Assembly: GCA_947495795.1 (NCBI GenBank)
Contig: CANMAI010000002.1
Span: 124,001-188,000 of the forward strand
DNA from: an uncultured Paracoccaceae bacterium
GTDB lineage: Bacteria > Pseudomonadota > Alphaproteobacteria > Rhodobacterales > Rhodobacteraceae
Direction: 5' to 3'
Length of the DNA stretch: 64,000 nt
How positions within the stretch are numbered: position 1 is the stretch's first letter; every line of letters starts with the position of its first letter. Of the stretch, positions 9,227 through 17,439 are shown one piece after another. Position numbers and translations under genes: made by a program. The notes under the pieces were generated by a model. It worked only from the letters and a program-made list of their open reading frames with translations, ran no database searches and had not been told where the DNA came from.

Positions 9227-10590
9227 GCGATTTCATCCCTCCAATGCCGGATACACGGCCTGAAAACGCGACCATGCGCCAGCGCCTCAAGCTTGCGCAC
9301 AAGGATATGTTCGCCTCACTGCCCAAACGGCTCTATTCCGCATGGATGGCGCAAACGCGCTTCCCGCTCTTTCACACCTTCCTCGTGAACGATCCGGACG
9401 TTACCAAAACCGTCCTCGAAGAACGACCGGACGATTTCCCGAAATCCGATATCATCCGCGACACACTCCACCTCCTTCTCGGCAATTCTGTTTTTGTGAC
9501 GAATGGCGAGACATGGAAGCGCCAGCGCCGTATTATCGACCCGAGCTTCGAGGGTGGCCGCCTGAGAGACGTATTCCCCGCGATGGTCGAAGCAGGCCAG
9601 AACTGCCGCGACCGCCTGAAAGCGCAGGCCGATGGCAACCCGGTGGAGATCGAATACGAGACCTCTCACGCCGCTGCCGATGTCATCTTCCGCACGCTCT
9701 TCTCCCGCCCCATCGAAGACAAGAAGGCACGCGCCGTTTTCGATGCCTTCCGCAACTATCAGCGTTCCGCCCCTCTGATGACCTATACGGCGCTTCTCAA
9801 AATGCCCGATTGGGTGCCGCGCTTTCGCACCAGCCAATCCCGCACAAATGCGCAGACCATCCGCGACCTCATCACCGAAATGACGGAGATCCGCGCAGGT
9901 GAAATCGAGGCCGGCACCGCGCCAAACGACCTTGCGACCAAGATCATGATCACTGCCGATCCGCAAACAGGCGAGAAATTCGATACAGAGGAAATGGTCG
10001 ATCAGGTCGCCATCTTCTTCCTTGCAGGCCACGAAACATCGGCCTCAGCACTGGCATGGACACTCTACTGCCTCGCCGCCTGCCCGGACTATCAGGAAAG
10101 GGCGGCGAAAGAGGCCCGTCAAGCATGGGATGAGACCCCGGATTTTGCCAACATGCGCAACCTCCCCTTCATCCGCGATGTCTTCCGGGAGGCCCTCCGC
10201 CTCTACCCACCCGTACCCATGATGGTGCGCGAGCCGGTGAAGCATGAGCATTTCCGCAACCGCAAGGTGGCCCGTGGCTCGCTCCTCTTTCTCTCGCCGT
10301 GGCACATGCAGCGCCACGAGAAGATGTGGGATCGCCCCCATGTGTTTGATCCGGACCGTTGGCAACAGCGCGAAACCAAAGAGGCCGCGCGCAAAGCCTA
10401 TCTGCCCTTCTCCAGCGGGCCAAGGGTTTGCACGGGCGCGGGCTTTGCGATGATCGAAGGCGTCATCCTGCTGGCCCTCATCCTCCGTGATCTGAAATTC
10501 GATCTGGTGGAGGGCAAAACACCCAAACCTGTCCACCATCTTACAGTACGCTCCGAAGATGGAATCTACCTCGCAATCACAAAGCGGTAG
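9223..10590 (+). CDS. Cytochrome P450 (second of two), canonical
   Basis: The 455-residue P450 has all the expected motifs: C-helix WKRQRR, I-helix AGHETS at residues 268-273, K-helix EALR at 323-326, and heme loop FSSGPRVCTG with the ligand Cys403. It resembles CYP4/CYP102-like or CYP1xx bacterial fatty-acid/alkane or terpene hydroxylases in general layout, but the substrate cannot be assigned. The start ATG at 9223 overlaps the hydrolase stop by four bases, indicating translational coupling. No ferredoxin or ferredoxin reductase lies beside it; the fpr-like gene at 55660 is distant. Confidence 0.94.
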   Translation: MSDFIPPMPDTRPENATMRQRLKLAHKDMFASLPKRLYSAWMAQTRFPLFHTFLVNDPDVTKTVLEERPDDFPKSDIIRDTLHLLLGNSVFVTNGETWKRQRRIIDPSFEGGRLRDVFPAMVEAGQNCRDRLKAQADGNPVEIEYETSHAAADVIFRTLFSRPIEDKKARAVFDAFRNYQRSAPLMTYTALLKMPDWVPRFRTSQSRTNAQTIRDLITEMTEIRAGEIEAGTAPNDLATKIMITADPQTGEKFDTEEMVDQVAIFFLAGHETSASALAWTLYCLAACPDYQERAAKEARQAWDETPDFANMRNLPFIRDVFREALRLYPPVPMMVREPVKHEHFRNRKVARGSLLFLSPWHMQRHEKMWDRPHVFDPDRWQQRETKEAARKAYLPFSSGPRVCTGAGFAMIEGVILLALILRDLKFDLVEGKTPKPVHHLTVRSEDGIYLAITKR

Positions 10591-10630
10591 GGCGCGCGTC
10601 CACACCCGGGCTAACGCAACACAGACATCC

Positions 10631-10828
10631 CTAGCTGTCGGCCTCAGATTTCATCTGCGCCAGTTCAGAAACCGAAAGGCTGCCGCAATCAGCCCCCCTG
10701 ATGCCGACGCCGAGTTCCAGTTGAGTGCAGCCCGTATCCGCCAGCATGGCGTCGTCACAAGCCATCAATGGTAAAGCCAACAGGATTGGAAGCGCTGCCT
10801 TCATGGCAGCGGTCAGTGTGCAGTCCAT
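10631..10828 (-). CDS. Small putative lipoprotein
   Basis: This 65-residue product has a charged N terminus, a hydrophobic core and a lipobox (LPLMAC), so it is probably lipidated on Cys24 and exported. The mature part has two further cysteines (TGCTQLELGVGIRGADCG), which could form a disulfide. ATG at 10828 is preferred because an AAGGAG lies about nine bases upstream; an internal ATG at 10804 is the alternative. It converges on the second P450 with only 40 bp between. No function can be assigned. Confidence 0.6.
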   Translation of the reverse strand: MDCTLTAAMKAALPILLALPLMACDDAMLADTGCTQLELGVGIRGADCGSLSVSELAQMKSEADS

Positions 10829-11347
10829 TCTGCGTCTCCTTACTGTGGGTTTGCGCGCCTCACCTTTGAGGCGTCGGACCTTTGCAGGTCACAGTTTTAA
10901 CGGAGCGGCCGTACCAATCCGTCGAAAATAATCTCACGCCACGGCAAAGCCGTCTTGTCGCATTCCTAAGTTCACCCCCCAATGCCCCATGCCACTTCTC
11001 ACGCGGAGTGGCCGCGCATTGCGCCTCAGATTCTGATCGAAGCACCACGGGCAGGTCGCCCAAAAGCGGAAGGCAGAGTGTTCTCGCCTTGCGGTTCGGT
11101 ACAGGCGCTTAAACACCGAATTCGGCCACTCAAGTCTGAATATCTGTCATTAATATCAAAGATATAAGCCTGAACCCAAGCCTGTCATAAACTGTTCATA
11201 AAACTGACACTCCGCATTCATGCGCGGATCAGGATATTTGCCGCGCCATCCCGCATCTTCACAGTGCGGGATCACACATCCCCAGAAATCAGAACCCGCC
11301 AAGGCAGCCCATTCCCTGCCTCCGCCACGCTTGTAAAGAGATCGCCC
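10829..11347. other. 519-bp non-coding interval with PhoB box
   Basis: No credible gene was found on either strand. The right half becomes AT-richer and holds a PhoB-type box (11182-11210) plus an isolated CTGTCAT at 11144-11150. The rest shows no clear structure. Confidence 0.6.
11182..11210 (+). promoter_or_regulatory. PhoB (Pho) box with three half-sites
   Basis: Three 7-bp direct repeats, CTGTCAT (11182-11188), TGTTCAT (11193-11199) and CTGACAC (11204-11210), are separated by exactly four bases of A-rich spacer, giving the 11-bp period of PhoB boxes. The box lies 138 bp upstream of the DUF4956/VTC pair. Phosphate-starvation control of polyphosphate-related genes is the natural reading; it is inferred from sequence only. 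Confidence 0.75.
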
Positions 11348-11995
11348 ATGCTGCACACGCTCATCGCCCCCGAAGTCCTGATCCGTTTCACGATCAACGC
11401 TGCAGCCATGTCCGTCCTCATTTTTGGCCTCTACTACGCCCGCTACCGCGATAAGGAGCTCGTCACCGCAGCCTCGATGTTCAACGTTTTCGCGTTTGGC
11501 GTCCTCACGGTCCTCTCAGCGGTGGAATTCAGCCTTGCTGCAGGCTTCGGCCTCTTCGCGATCCTTGCGCTCTTCACCCTCCGCTCCGAACAAATCTCAA
11601 AGGTCGAGATCACCTATTTCTTCGGCTCCATCGCCATCGCCGTGATCTGCTCGATTCAGGGCACAGAGCTGCCGTTCGTCGCTGTTGTCATCGGGATCGT
11701 CATCGCTGGCGCCTACATCCTCGATCACCCGCGCCTCCTCAAATCAGCAGACGGCGTGAAAATCACTCTCGACAAGATCGAGGCGCACGCGCTCTCGCAC
11801 CCCGAAGCAATGCGCAAGGATCTCTCGCGCAGGTTGGGTGTGGAGGTGATGTCCTACCAGATCACCGCGCTCGATTACATCAATGATCTCGCGCGCATCA
11901 ACGTCTTCTTCCGCAAACCCGCAAGTTCAAAGGAACAGCAAAATGGATCCGCAGATCGCGCAGACACTCTCATCCTTCAGCACCCTCAGCCTTGA
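11348..11995 (+). CDS. DUF4956 membrane protein, partner of VTC polyphosphate polymerase
   Basis: The 215-residue protein starts with hydrophobic helices (FTINAAAMSVLIFGLYYARYRD, about residues 10-30). Further helices follow around FGLFAILALFTLRSEQIS and FGSIAIAVICSIQGTELPFVAVVIG. A soluble C-terminal domain ends in a ferredoxin-like ALDYINDLARINVFF strand. This is the DUF4956 layout. Genes for DUF4956 proteins are often found next to VTC-domain polyphosphate polymerases, as here, where they overlap by 53 bp. It may provide a membrane channel or anchor for polyphosphate synthesis. ATG at 11348 follows AAAGAGATCGCCC. The upstream Pho box suggests induction in phosphate limitation. Confidence 0.88.
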   Translation: MLHTLIAPEVLIRFTINAAAMSVLIFGLYYARYRDKELVTAASMFNVFAFGVLTVLSAVEFSLAAGFGLFAILALFTLRSEQISKVEITYFFGSIAIAVICSIQGTELPFVAVVIGIVIAGAYILDHPRLLKSADGVKITLDKIEAHALSHPEAMRKDLSRRLGVEVMSYQITALDYINDLARINVFFRKPASSKEQQNGSADRADTLILQHPQP

Positions 11996-12722
11996 GGATC
12001 TGAACGCGAAGGCGGCCATGCTGGAGCGGCAGGATAACAAGTACATCCTGCCTGCCGCCACCTTGCTGCCGGCCCTGAAGGATTTCTCCGCGCATTTCGA
12101 TGTGCTTGAAATAAAGGGCAAACGCGCCTTCACCTACGCCACGCGCTACTTTGATGATGCGGGCCTCCGGGGCTATTACGATCATCATCAGGGCCGCCGC
12201 AAACGCTGCAAGGTGCGCGTGCGCAACTATGTGGATGCGGGCTTCAGCTACCTCGAAGTGAAGCTCAAGGATAAGCGGCAGATCACCGTAAAAAGGCGCC
12301 TGCCCGTAGAGAATCCGGCCAATCCGCTCTGTGATCGCTCCATGGCCTTTATCGAGCAGAACTACAAAGCGCTCTACAATGAACGCTTCGGCAAAACGCT
12401 GCGCCCGGTGATCGCGATGCAGTATGAGCGTATCACGCTGGTGGCCCGGCAGGGCGGCGAGCGCATGACCATCGATACCAGCCTCCACTTCTCCTCCGAA
12501 GGCCGGACCCGCACGGTGGAACCGGCGATGTTCATCATCGAGACGAAGTCAGCCCGTGGCAACGGCATCGCCGATAAGATCCTGCGCGCGCGCCACCTCC
12601 ATCCCACGAAAAGCTGCTCAAAATACTGCATCGGCATGGCCAGCATGGGCCATGTCTCGCGCCGCAACCGCTTTCTCCCGGCCCTCAAAAGGCTTGGCCT
12701 TGAGGCACCTCTCGCGGCCTGA
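11943..12722 (+). CDS. VTC-domain polyphosphate polymerase
   Basis: This 259-residue protein is built like the catalytic tunnel domain of yeast Vtc4 (CYTH/VTC superfamily). It has R-x-D-x-K-Y (RQDNKY) near the N terminus, TRYFDD, then a basic cluster GRRKRCKVRVRNY, EVKLKDKRQITVKRR, and the late FIIETKSARG. The conserved Arg/Lys/Glu residues line the phosphate- and metal-binding tunnel in the family. The expected reaction is polymerisation of ATP gamma-phosphate to polyphosphate. The start overlaps the 3' end of the DUF4956 gene in another frame. A strong hairpin follows the stop codon. Confidence 0.9.
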   Translation: MDPQIAQTLSSFSTLSLEDLNAKAAMLERQDNKYILPAATLLPALKDFSAHFDVLEIKGKRAFTYATRYFDDAGLRGYYDHHQGRRKRCKVRVRNYVDAGFSYLEVKLKDKRQITVKRRLPVENPANPLCDRSMAFIEQNYKALYNERFGKTLRPVIAMQYERITLVARQGGERMTIDTSLHFSSEGRTRTVEPAMFIIETKSARGNGIADKILRARHLHPTKSCSKYCIGMASMGHVSRRNRFLPALKRLGLEAPLAA

Positions 12723-12733
12723 GAGGGGGAGAA

Positions 12734-12766
12734 GCACCGCGTCCCATGCTTCCCGGGGCGCGGTGC
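12734..12766 (+). terminator. Hairpin after the polyphosphate gene
   Basis: GCACCGCG pairs with CGCGGTGC and is extended inward by CCC/GGG across a one-base bulge; flanking GGAGA and TCTCC can lengthen the stem. It starts 12 bp after the stop. There is no clear T-run directly behind it, so intrinsic termination is only likely. Confidence 0.5.
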
Positions 12767-12816
12767 AGCTCTCCGAAACCGAAGAAAGGCAAGCCACTGC
12801 CCCTTTTTGTGTCTAT

Positions 12817-12915
12817 AGCGTTTCGACTTTAACTTGAGACACCCCTCGTCGTTTTTCGCATTCGAGCCAAAGGCGAGAGGCAGCGAAAAGCGATTCAAGT
12901 TTAAGTCAAAACGCT
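12817..12915. repeat. 99-bp element with 21-bp near-perfect terminal inverted repeats
   Basis: The left arm 12817-12837 (AGCGTTTCGACTTTAACTTG plus A) and right arm 12895-12915 are reverse complements with two mismatches in 21 positions. The 57-bp centre contains GCCAAAGGCGAGAGGC-like GC-rich sequence and no reading frame. It could be a miniature element, a REP/ERIC-like dispersed repeat or a long bidirectional terminator between the plus-strand polyphosphate gene and the minus-strand gene ending at 12925. No second copy was noticed in this window. Confidence 0.7.
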
Positions 12916-12924
12916 TTAGTGCGG

Positions 12925-13278
12925 CTACTGCGTGAAATAATCAGCCCCGCAAATCTCAGACCAGCGTTTGCTTTTCACCGGCCTCATCGGCGGTGGCTGC
13001 GGCGGGGAGGGAATGGGCGGCGCCTTGATCAGCCCCTTCAATGGCCGTGCCTGCTTCATCGGCCTCAAGGGGCCATCGGTCGCGTTGGCGGAAAAGAGGG
13101 TGGGGTGGTTGCTCCGGTCATGCAGCCATCCCCGCTCCAGCCAGCCAAGGAACCGCCCGCTGAACCCGAAAACCCGGTCCTCCCGAAGATAGGCCACAGG
13201 CTTGCCGTCCCATAGATAGAGCGTCTTGCCGTCCGGCAAGAAACACGCAGCCTTCCCGGCATTGTCGAAAAAATCCAC
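12925..13278 (-). CDS. 4-fold beta-flower domain protein
   Basis: The 117-residue protein contains short repeats typical of the 4-fold beta-flower family: FFDNAGKAACFLPDG, KTLYLWDGKPVAYLR, VFGFSGRFLGWLERG and WLHDRSNHPTLF. A basic-proline tail with MKQARPLKGLIK and RPVKSKRWS follows. Function is unknown. A GTG at 13278 is chosen as start because AAAAGGG lies nine bases upstream; a TTG at 13308 would add ten residues. It may be read with the two small genes to its right on the same strand, though a 96-bp gap separates them. Confidence 0.75.
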   Translation of the reverse strand: MDFFDNAGKAACFLPDGKTLYLWDGKPVAYLREDRVFGFSGRFLGWLERGWLHDRSNHPTLFSANATDGPLRPMKQARPLKGLIKAPPIPSPPQPPPMRPVKSKRWSEICGADYFTQ

Positions 13279-13374
13279 AGCGTCACACCCTTTTGCTCGC
13301 CCCTCCAATAGCGGCTCATGGTGAACAACAGGCTAACAAATTGAACCGGCCCGCGCCCCGCAGCAGGATGAGCA

Positions 13375-13635
13375 TCACTCCACAGCCGTCTCGGAAGCAC
13401 GCGCGAACACAAACAGCCGGATCGCCGAGGCCAATCCGCACTCCACACCGCGCGCCTCGTCGATCTCAGCGGCAAGGGCGTTGATCGGCTTCCCGTCCTC
13501 CCCGGCAATCGCGACGAATGCCTTCCAGTATGGGTCCTCAAGGCTCACCGATGTCCGATGCCCCCGCAGCGTGAGGGAGCGTTTTTTCGGGCGCGCATCG
13601 GAGAAATCGAGGTTGGAGGTATCAAGCTTAATCAT
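13375..13635 (-). CDS. Ribbon-helix-helix domain protein
   Basis: This 86-residue protein matches the RHH_4 family found beside DUF4169 genes in Rhodobacterales. A basic strand region (KKRSLTLRGHRTSVSLEDPYW) is followed by two helices (AFVAIAGEDGKPINALAAEID, GLASAIRLFVFA). RHH proteins usually bind DNA as dimers, so this is likely a small regulator. The ATG at 13635 overlaps the DUF4169 stop by eight bases, indicating a two-gene operon. Confidence 0.85.
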   Translation of the reverse strand: MIKLDTSNLDFSDARPKKRSLTLRGHRTSVSLEDPYWKAFVAIAGEDGKPINALAAEIDEARGVECGLASAIRLFVFARASETAVE

Positions 13636-13804
13636 CTTCGCGCTTGTGCTCTTCAAGCCGCGCTGTATCGGCCTTGGCTGCGGCAACGCCTGCCTTGTCC
13701 GATGCTGAAAGACGCGCGGCGTGTGTCACAGCTTCACTTTCCCGGCGCTTTGCAGCCCGTGCCGCAACCTTCCGTGCCTGTCTGAGATTAATCACCTTAG
13801 CCAT
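13628..13804 (-). CDS. DUF4169 family protein
   Basis: A 58-residue highly charged, alanine-rich helical protein begins MAKVINLRQARKVAARAAKR and ends in EEHKREDD. This is the pattern of DUF4169, a small alphaproteobacterial family of unknown function regularly encoded just upstream of an RHH_4 protein. Its last eight bases overlap the RHH start (ATGATTAA). No enzymatic motif is visible. Confidence 0.85.
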   Translation of the reverse strand: MAKVINLRQARKVAARAAKRRESEAVTHAARLSASDKAGVAAAKADTARLEEHKREDD

Positions 13805-13846
13805 TCTGCCACACTACCCGGTTCGCCCTTGATCAAAAGCACCTTA

Positions 13847-13892
13847 CCGCCAAAAGCCCGATAGCGCCAACGGCGCAACACGCTTTTGGTGG
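13847..13892 (-). terminator. Nested hairpin between Hint gene and DUF4169
   Basis: The outer arms CCGCCAAAAGC (13847-13857) and GCTTTTGGTGG (13882-13892) pair with one mismatch, and an inner perfect stem GCGCC AAC GGCGC lies at 13864-13876. It follows the 3' end of the minus-strand Hint gene. No T-run follows, so its role as a terminator is uncertain. Confidence 0.4.
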
Positions 13893-13914
13893 TTCGGGTT
13901 TGAGGAGAAACGCG

Positions 13915-15066
13915 TTAGCGCAATGCCCGCGCCTCGGCGGAGGTCAGGGCAGGCCGCACGACCGGCATATCCATATCAAGGGCCACCGCCCGCACCTCAG
14001 CGCGCGTGGCCTCCGACATGCTGTCCAGTGCCGTCTCGCCAAGTTGCAGGCTCTCGCTCCAGCACCCCTCTGCGCGCAGCAATTCGTGGTCTTCGAACAT
14101 CAGGTGCCAATACGTCACAGCCGCTACCGGCGCGCCCACAATCGTTTCCTCGTTCACCAAATCGCGCGCTGCAACCAGCACTTCATCCGTTCCGAACAGC
14201 GCTTGGGCCTGCCAGCCCTGCACCAGCATCCGGTGTGCCGGCGAGACGCGCAGATCATGCGTGTTGCCCAGCCAGCTTCCCTTCCGGAACAGCACCGGTT
14301 GCTGAGCCTCGCGCGGCAAGATTGTTGAACACCCGACCCAGAGCAGAGGCTTGAAGCCCCGCAGTGTGCGCACCTCGTCACCCGGCTGAAGATCTTCGAC
14401 AGCGCGCACTCCCGCTGCTGTCTCAATGCGCGTGCCGCTGACAAAGCAGATCAGATCGCCTTCAATCACCAGATTATCGAAAAATATGGTCTCGCCCGAA
14501 GCGTTGGTATCCGAGCTCACCACAAGCTGTGCGAAAGTGGCACCCGCAGGCAGATCGAAAGAGATCGTCTGAAACTCTTCACTCGCCGCCTCAAGCTCGC
14601 TTTCGCCAAAATCAACAAGAAGCTCTTCACCACTGTCGGTGAGCAGGGTCACCTGAAAGCTATCATTCGCCTCATAACCGGTGTCAGAGACAAAGACCGA
14701 AAAAGAGACGGTCACATTCTCATAGTTAGAGACATCGACTTCCTCGAAAGTCAGCTCCAGGAGGCCATCCGGATCACCGAACACATATCCCGCATTTCCG
14801 TCCGCCCAATCCGTAAATTCGCCCTGGGCACCCGCCGTCGCAACCCCCAGCGTATCGGCATCGGAGGCCTGCACCGCAGCGCGTGTGCCGGTCAGCGTCG
14901 CGGTATAGGCGATGCCGGTCGGGTCAGCGCCGGTTGATTCTACAACACCACCCGCCTGATTGGAGAGCTCCACCGTCGAACCAAGCGTCGTCTCCGGGGT
15001 AATGTAACCGTCTGCGCCGGTCTGCGCCGTCTCGTTCTCAAAGCTCTGCGATGCGATCACTGCCAT
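13915..15066 (-). CDS. Hint-domain protein (Rhodobacterales type)
   Basis: The 383-residue acidic protein has no classical signal peptide. The N-terminal ~205 residues form a beta-rich extracellular-type module (SFENETAQTGADGYITP, EFQTISFDLPAGATFAQLVVSSD). A hedgehog/intein (Hint) domain starts at CFVSGTRIETAAG. It has the nucleophilic Cys and continues through VEDLQPGDEVRTLRG and SPAHRMLV. The Hint domain can self-cleave; in this family it sits at the C-terminal side of secreted RTX-like proteins. Substrate and cleavage outcome are unknown. The domain ends with a diagnostic YWHLMFEDHELL. Confidence 0.88.
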   Translation of the reverse strand: MAVIASQSFENETAQTGADGYITPETTLGSTVELSNQAGGVVESTGADPTGIAYTATLTGTRAAVQASDADTLGVATAGAQGEFTDWADGNAGYVFGDPDGLLELTFEEVDVSNYENVTVSFSVFVSDTGYEANDSFQVTLLTDSGEELLVDFGESELEAASEEFQTISFDLPAGATFAQLVVSSDTNASGETIFFDNLVIEGDLICFVSGTRIETAAGVRAVEDLQPGDEVRTLRGFKPLLWVGCSTILPREAQQPVLFRKGSWLGNTHDLRVSPAHRMLVQGWQAQALFGTDEVLVAARDLVNEETIVGAPVAAVTYWHLMFEDHELLRAEGCWSESLQLGETALDSMSEATRAEVRAVALDMDMPVVRPALTSAEARALR

Positions 15067-15342
15067 GCTCTATCCCCTCGGTCGCAAAAACACGAAGCCC
15101 GGCGCTTGTCCCAGACGCCGAGCACATTGCATTGTCGGTGCGAAGAGCTCTCAACGCAAGGTTGAGTTTTCTTGGAATGCGAATTTGGCGATATGTCGCA
15201 GGCCGATGCACGCCACCCCGGTAAGGGCGTTTTCCAGCTGCTGGTTTGCACGACCAAGGCGCAGGGGCGAGGTAATGGATCCGATGACCTCAGAGGTCAT
15301 GGTTTCGGTTACCTCCGGCCTGGCAAGGATATGTCAGGGGTA
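15067..15342. other. Non-coding interval upstream of Hint gene
   Basis: With the adjoining repeat, this makes a gap of about 355 bp between two minus-strand genes. No convincing gene is seen. It contains a perfect 8-bp-arm palindrome ATGACCTC A GAGGTCAT at 15284-15300 that could be an operator. The promoter of the Hint gene must lie in it. Confidence 0.5.
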
Positions 15343-15423
15343 TCAGCGCCGAAAAGTCGCCCTCTCGCCATACCAAACCCATACCAAAACGGTACCAAAC
15401 CCATACGCCATTCTGGCGCTGAC
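15343..15423 (-). repeat. Dispersed ~80-bp element, copy 1 (3' of fumC)
   Basis: Read on the minus strand, this begins GTCAGCGCC exactly at the last base of the fumC stop. It continues with GGTTTGGTACCGTTTTGGTA and ends near GACTTTTCGGCGCTGA. Its ends TCAGCGCC and GGCGCTGA are perfect inverted repeats. A second copy lies at 29357-29440, starting one base after the nuoD stop in the same orientation relative to the gene. Confidence 0.75.
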
Positions 15424-16814
15424 TATTTCGGCCCGATCATGTCTTTCGGCTGCACAACACGATCAAAAGTGGCCTCATCCACAAAGCCCAAGGCGATCGC
15501 CTCTTCCTTTAAAGTGGTGCGGTTTTTGTGCGCCGTCTTGGCCACCTTCGTTGCGTTGTCATAGCCAATCTCAGGCGCCAGAGCCGTCACCAGCATCAGG
15601 CTTTCCCACATCAGTTTGGAAATCCGGTCTTCATCCGCTTCGATCCCCGCAACGCAATTGTCGGTGAAAGCAACGCTTGCATCGCCGAGAAGCTGTATAG
15701 ATTGCAACACGTTATAGGCCATCATCGGCTTGTAGACATTCAGCTCAAAATGCCCCTGACTGCCCGCAAAGCCAACGGCCGCATCATTGCCCATCACCTG
15801 CGCACACACCTGGGTCAGGGCCTCACACTGCGTCGGGTTTACCTTGCCCGGCATGATGGAGGAACCGGGCTCGTTCTCCGGCAGCATCAGCTCGCCCAGC
15901 CCGCAGCGGGGGCCGGAGCCGAGCAATCGAATGTCGTTAGCAATTTTGAAAAGACTTGCTGCTACAGTCTTCAATGCGCCTGAAATTTCCACCAAAGCAT
16001 CATGCGCAGCAAGTGCTTCGAATTTGTTCGGTGCGGTAACGAATGGGTAACCCGTGATTTTTGCCATGTTGGCGGCGACCATCTCGCCCCAGCCCTTTGT
16101 CGTGTTCAGGCCCGTTCCAACAGCTGTACCCCCCTGCGCCAACGGATAGATATTGCCAAGCGCGGCTTTCACCCGGGCAATTCCCTGCTCCACCTGAAAC
16201 GCATATCCACCGAATTCCTGGCCCAGTGTCAGCGGCGTCGCGTCCTGCGTATGCGTGCGACCAATCTTGATAATATCCTGAAAAGCCTCAGACTTTTTTG
16301 CAAGTTCATTGTGCAGCTTCTCCAATCCAGGCAGCAGAACCTCATGTGTGCTTGTGGCCACAGCGATATGCATCGCCGTCGGAAACGTGTCGTTCGAGCT
16401 TTGCCCCATGTTGCAATGATCGTTCGGGTGAACCGGATCTTTGGAGCCGATCTCGCCCCCAAGCATTTCAATCGCACGGTTCGCGATCACTTCATTTGCG
16501 TTCATATTGCTCTGCGTGCCGGAACCTGTCTGCCAGACCACCAGCGGAAAATTGTCATCAAATTTCCCCGCCACAACCTCAGCCGCCGCCGCCTGAATGG
16601 CCTCCCCAACCTTCGGCTCCAGCTTGCCGAGCGTCACATTCGCCTCCGCACAGGCCTGTTTTATCACGCCCAAAGCCCGCACAATCGCAATCGGTTGCTT
16701 TTCCCAGCCGATCGGAAAATTGATAATGCTTCTCTGGGTTTGCGCGCCCCAATACTTGTGGCTGGGCACCTCCAAAGGGCCAAAACTGTCGGATTCGGTG
16801 CGGGTTTCGGCCAT
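15423..16814 (-). CDS. fumC: Class II fumarate hydratase
   Basis: The 463-residue enzyme interconverts fumarate and malate in the TCA cycle; it is cytosolic and Fe-independent. It has the aspartase/fumarase signature [11 protein letters not shown] with the catalytic serine near residue 318. Other family segments are [27 protein letters not shown] and [10 protein letters not shown]. The length equals the usual class II size. ATG at 16814 follows GAGGATGTTCCC. It sits downstream of sspB on the same strand with a 66-bp gap. The dispersed element begins at its stop codon. Confidence 0.97.
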   Translation of the reverse strand: MAETRTESDSFGPLEVPSHKYWGAQTQRSIINFPIGWEKQPIAIVRALGVIKQACAEANVTLGKLEPKVGEAIQAAAAEVVAGKFDDNFPLVVWQTGSGTQSNMNANEVIANRAIEMLGGEIGSKDPVHPNDHCNMGQSSNDTFPTAMHIAVATSTHEVLLPGLEKLHNELAKKSEAFQDIIKIGRTHTQDATPLTLGQEFGGYAFQVEQGIARVKAALGNIYPLAQGGTAVGTGLNTTKGWGEMVAANMAKITGYPFVTAPNKFEALAAHDALVEISGALKTVAASLFKIANDIRLLGSGPRCGLGELMLPENEPGSSIMPGKVNPTQCEALTQVCAQVMGNDAAVGFAGSQGHFELNVYKPMMAYNVLQSIQLLGDASVAFTDNCVAGIEADEDRISKLMWESLMLVTALAPEIGYDNATKVAKTAHKNRTTLKEEAIALGFVDEATFDRVVQPKDMIGPK

Positions 16815-16880
16815 GGGAACATCCTCTGAAAGCTGCGTTGCGCCTGCTATACCGCGCCCCGCCAGCCTTGCCAATTCCCG

Positions 16881-17360
16881 TCAGTGCTTGCGGAACGTAT
16901 CGAGGCTCACAACATCGCCGCCGGGGGCCTTGGCAGGTTCGTCCTCAGCGATTTCCTCATCCTTGTCCACTGGCTCCAGCACAATATCCTCGTCGCCCTC
17001 CCCATCCTCCTGCGCGTCAAAGCGCAGGCCGAATTCTACAGAGGGATCGACAAAAGTCTTAATGGAATCAAAGGGCACCACCAGAATCTCGGGACTGTCC
17101 GAGAAGTTCAATGTAATCGAAAACCTGTCTGCCAGGACCGTGAGATCCGCAAACCAATGCTGGATCACAATCGTCATCTCATCAGGGTAACGTTCCTTGA
17201 GATAGGGGGCGATATCCACACCGGGATGATGCGTATCAAAGGTGATAAAGAAGTGATGCTCACCCGGCAAGCCATCATCGGCCACGGATTGCAGCACTTC
17301 TGCCATAAGGCCACGCATTGCCTTATGCATCAACTGACCGTAGTGGAATCGGTCGTTCAT
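16881..17360 (-). CDS. sspB: SspB-family ClpX adaptor
   Basis: This 159-residue alphaproteobacterial SspB tethers ssrA-tagged proteins to ClpXP. The folded domain carries HHFFITFDTHHPGVDI, the LKERYPDEMTIVIQHWF strand region and SPEILVVPFDSIKTFVDPS. A long acidic linker follows (DGEGDEDIVLEPVDKDEE) and leads to a short C-terminal ClpX-binding tail GGDVVSLDTFRKH. The ATG at 17360 is used; a TTG directly before it is less likely. Immediately upstream on the same strand lies the tmRNA gene that makes the tag SspB recognises. Confidence 0.93.
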   Translation of the reverse strand: MNDRFHYGQLMHKAMRGLMAEVLQSVADDGLPGEHHFFITFDTHHPGVDIAPYLKERYPDEMTIVIQHWFADLTVLADRFSITLNFSDSPEILVVPFDSIKTFVDPSVEFGLRFDAQEDGEGDEDIVLEPVDKDEEIAEDEPAKAPGGDVVSLDTFRKH

Positions 17361-17439
17361 CAAAATCCCCCAGTATCCCGTTTACCATACCCCAATTCTC
17401 CGGCAACGAAAGGCCGGGCAGGGGGTTCTTTGCATAAAA

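Noticed and set aside
15057-15257. 66-residue minus-strand frame upstream of the Hint gene
   Set aside because: Composition and residue content (many Trp, Cys, Ser) look non-coding, and it overlaps the Hint start region.
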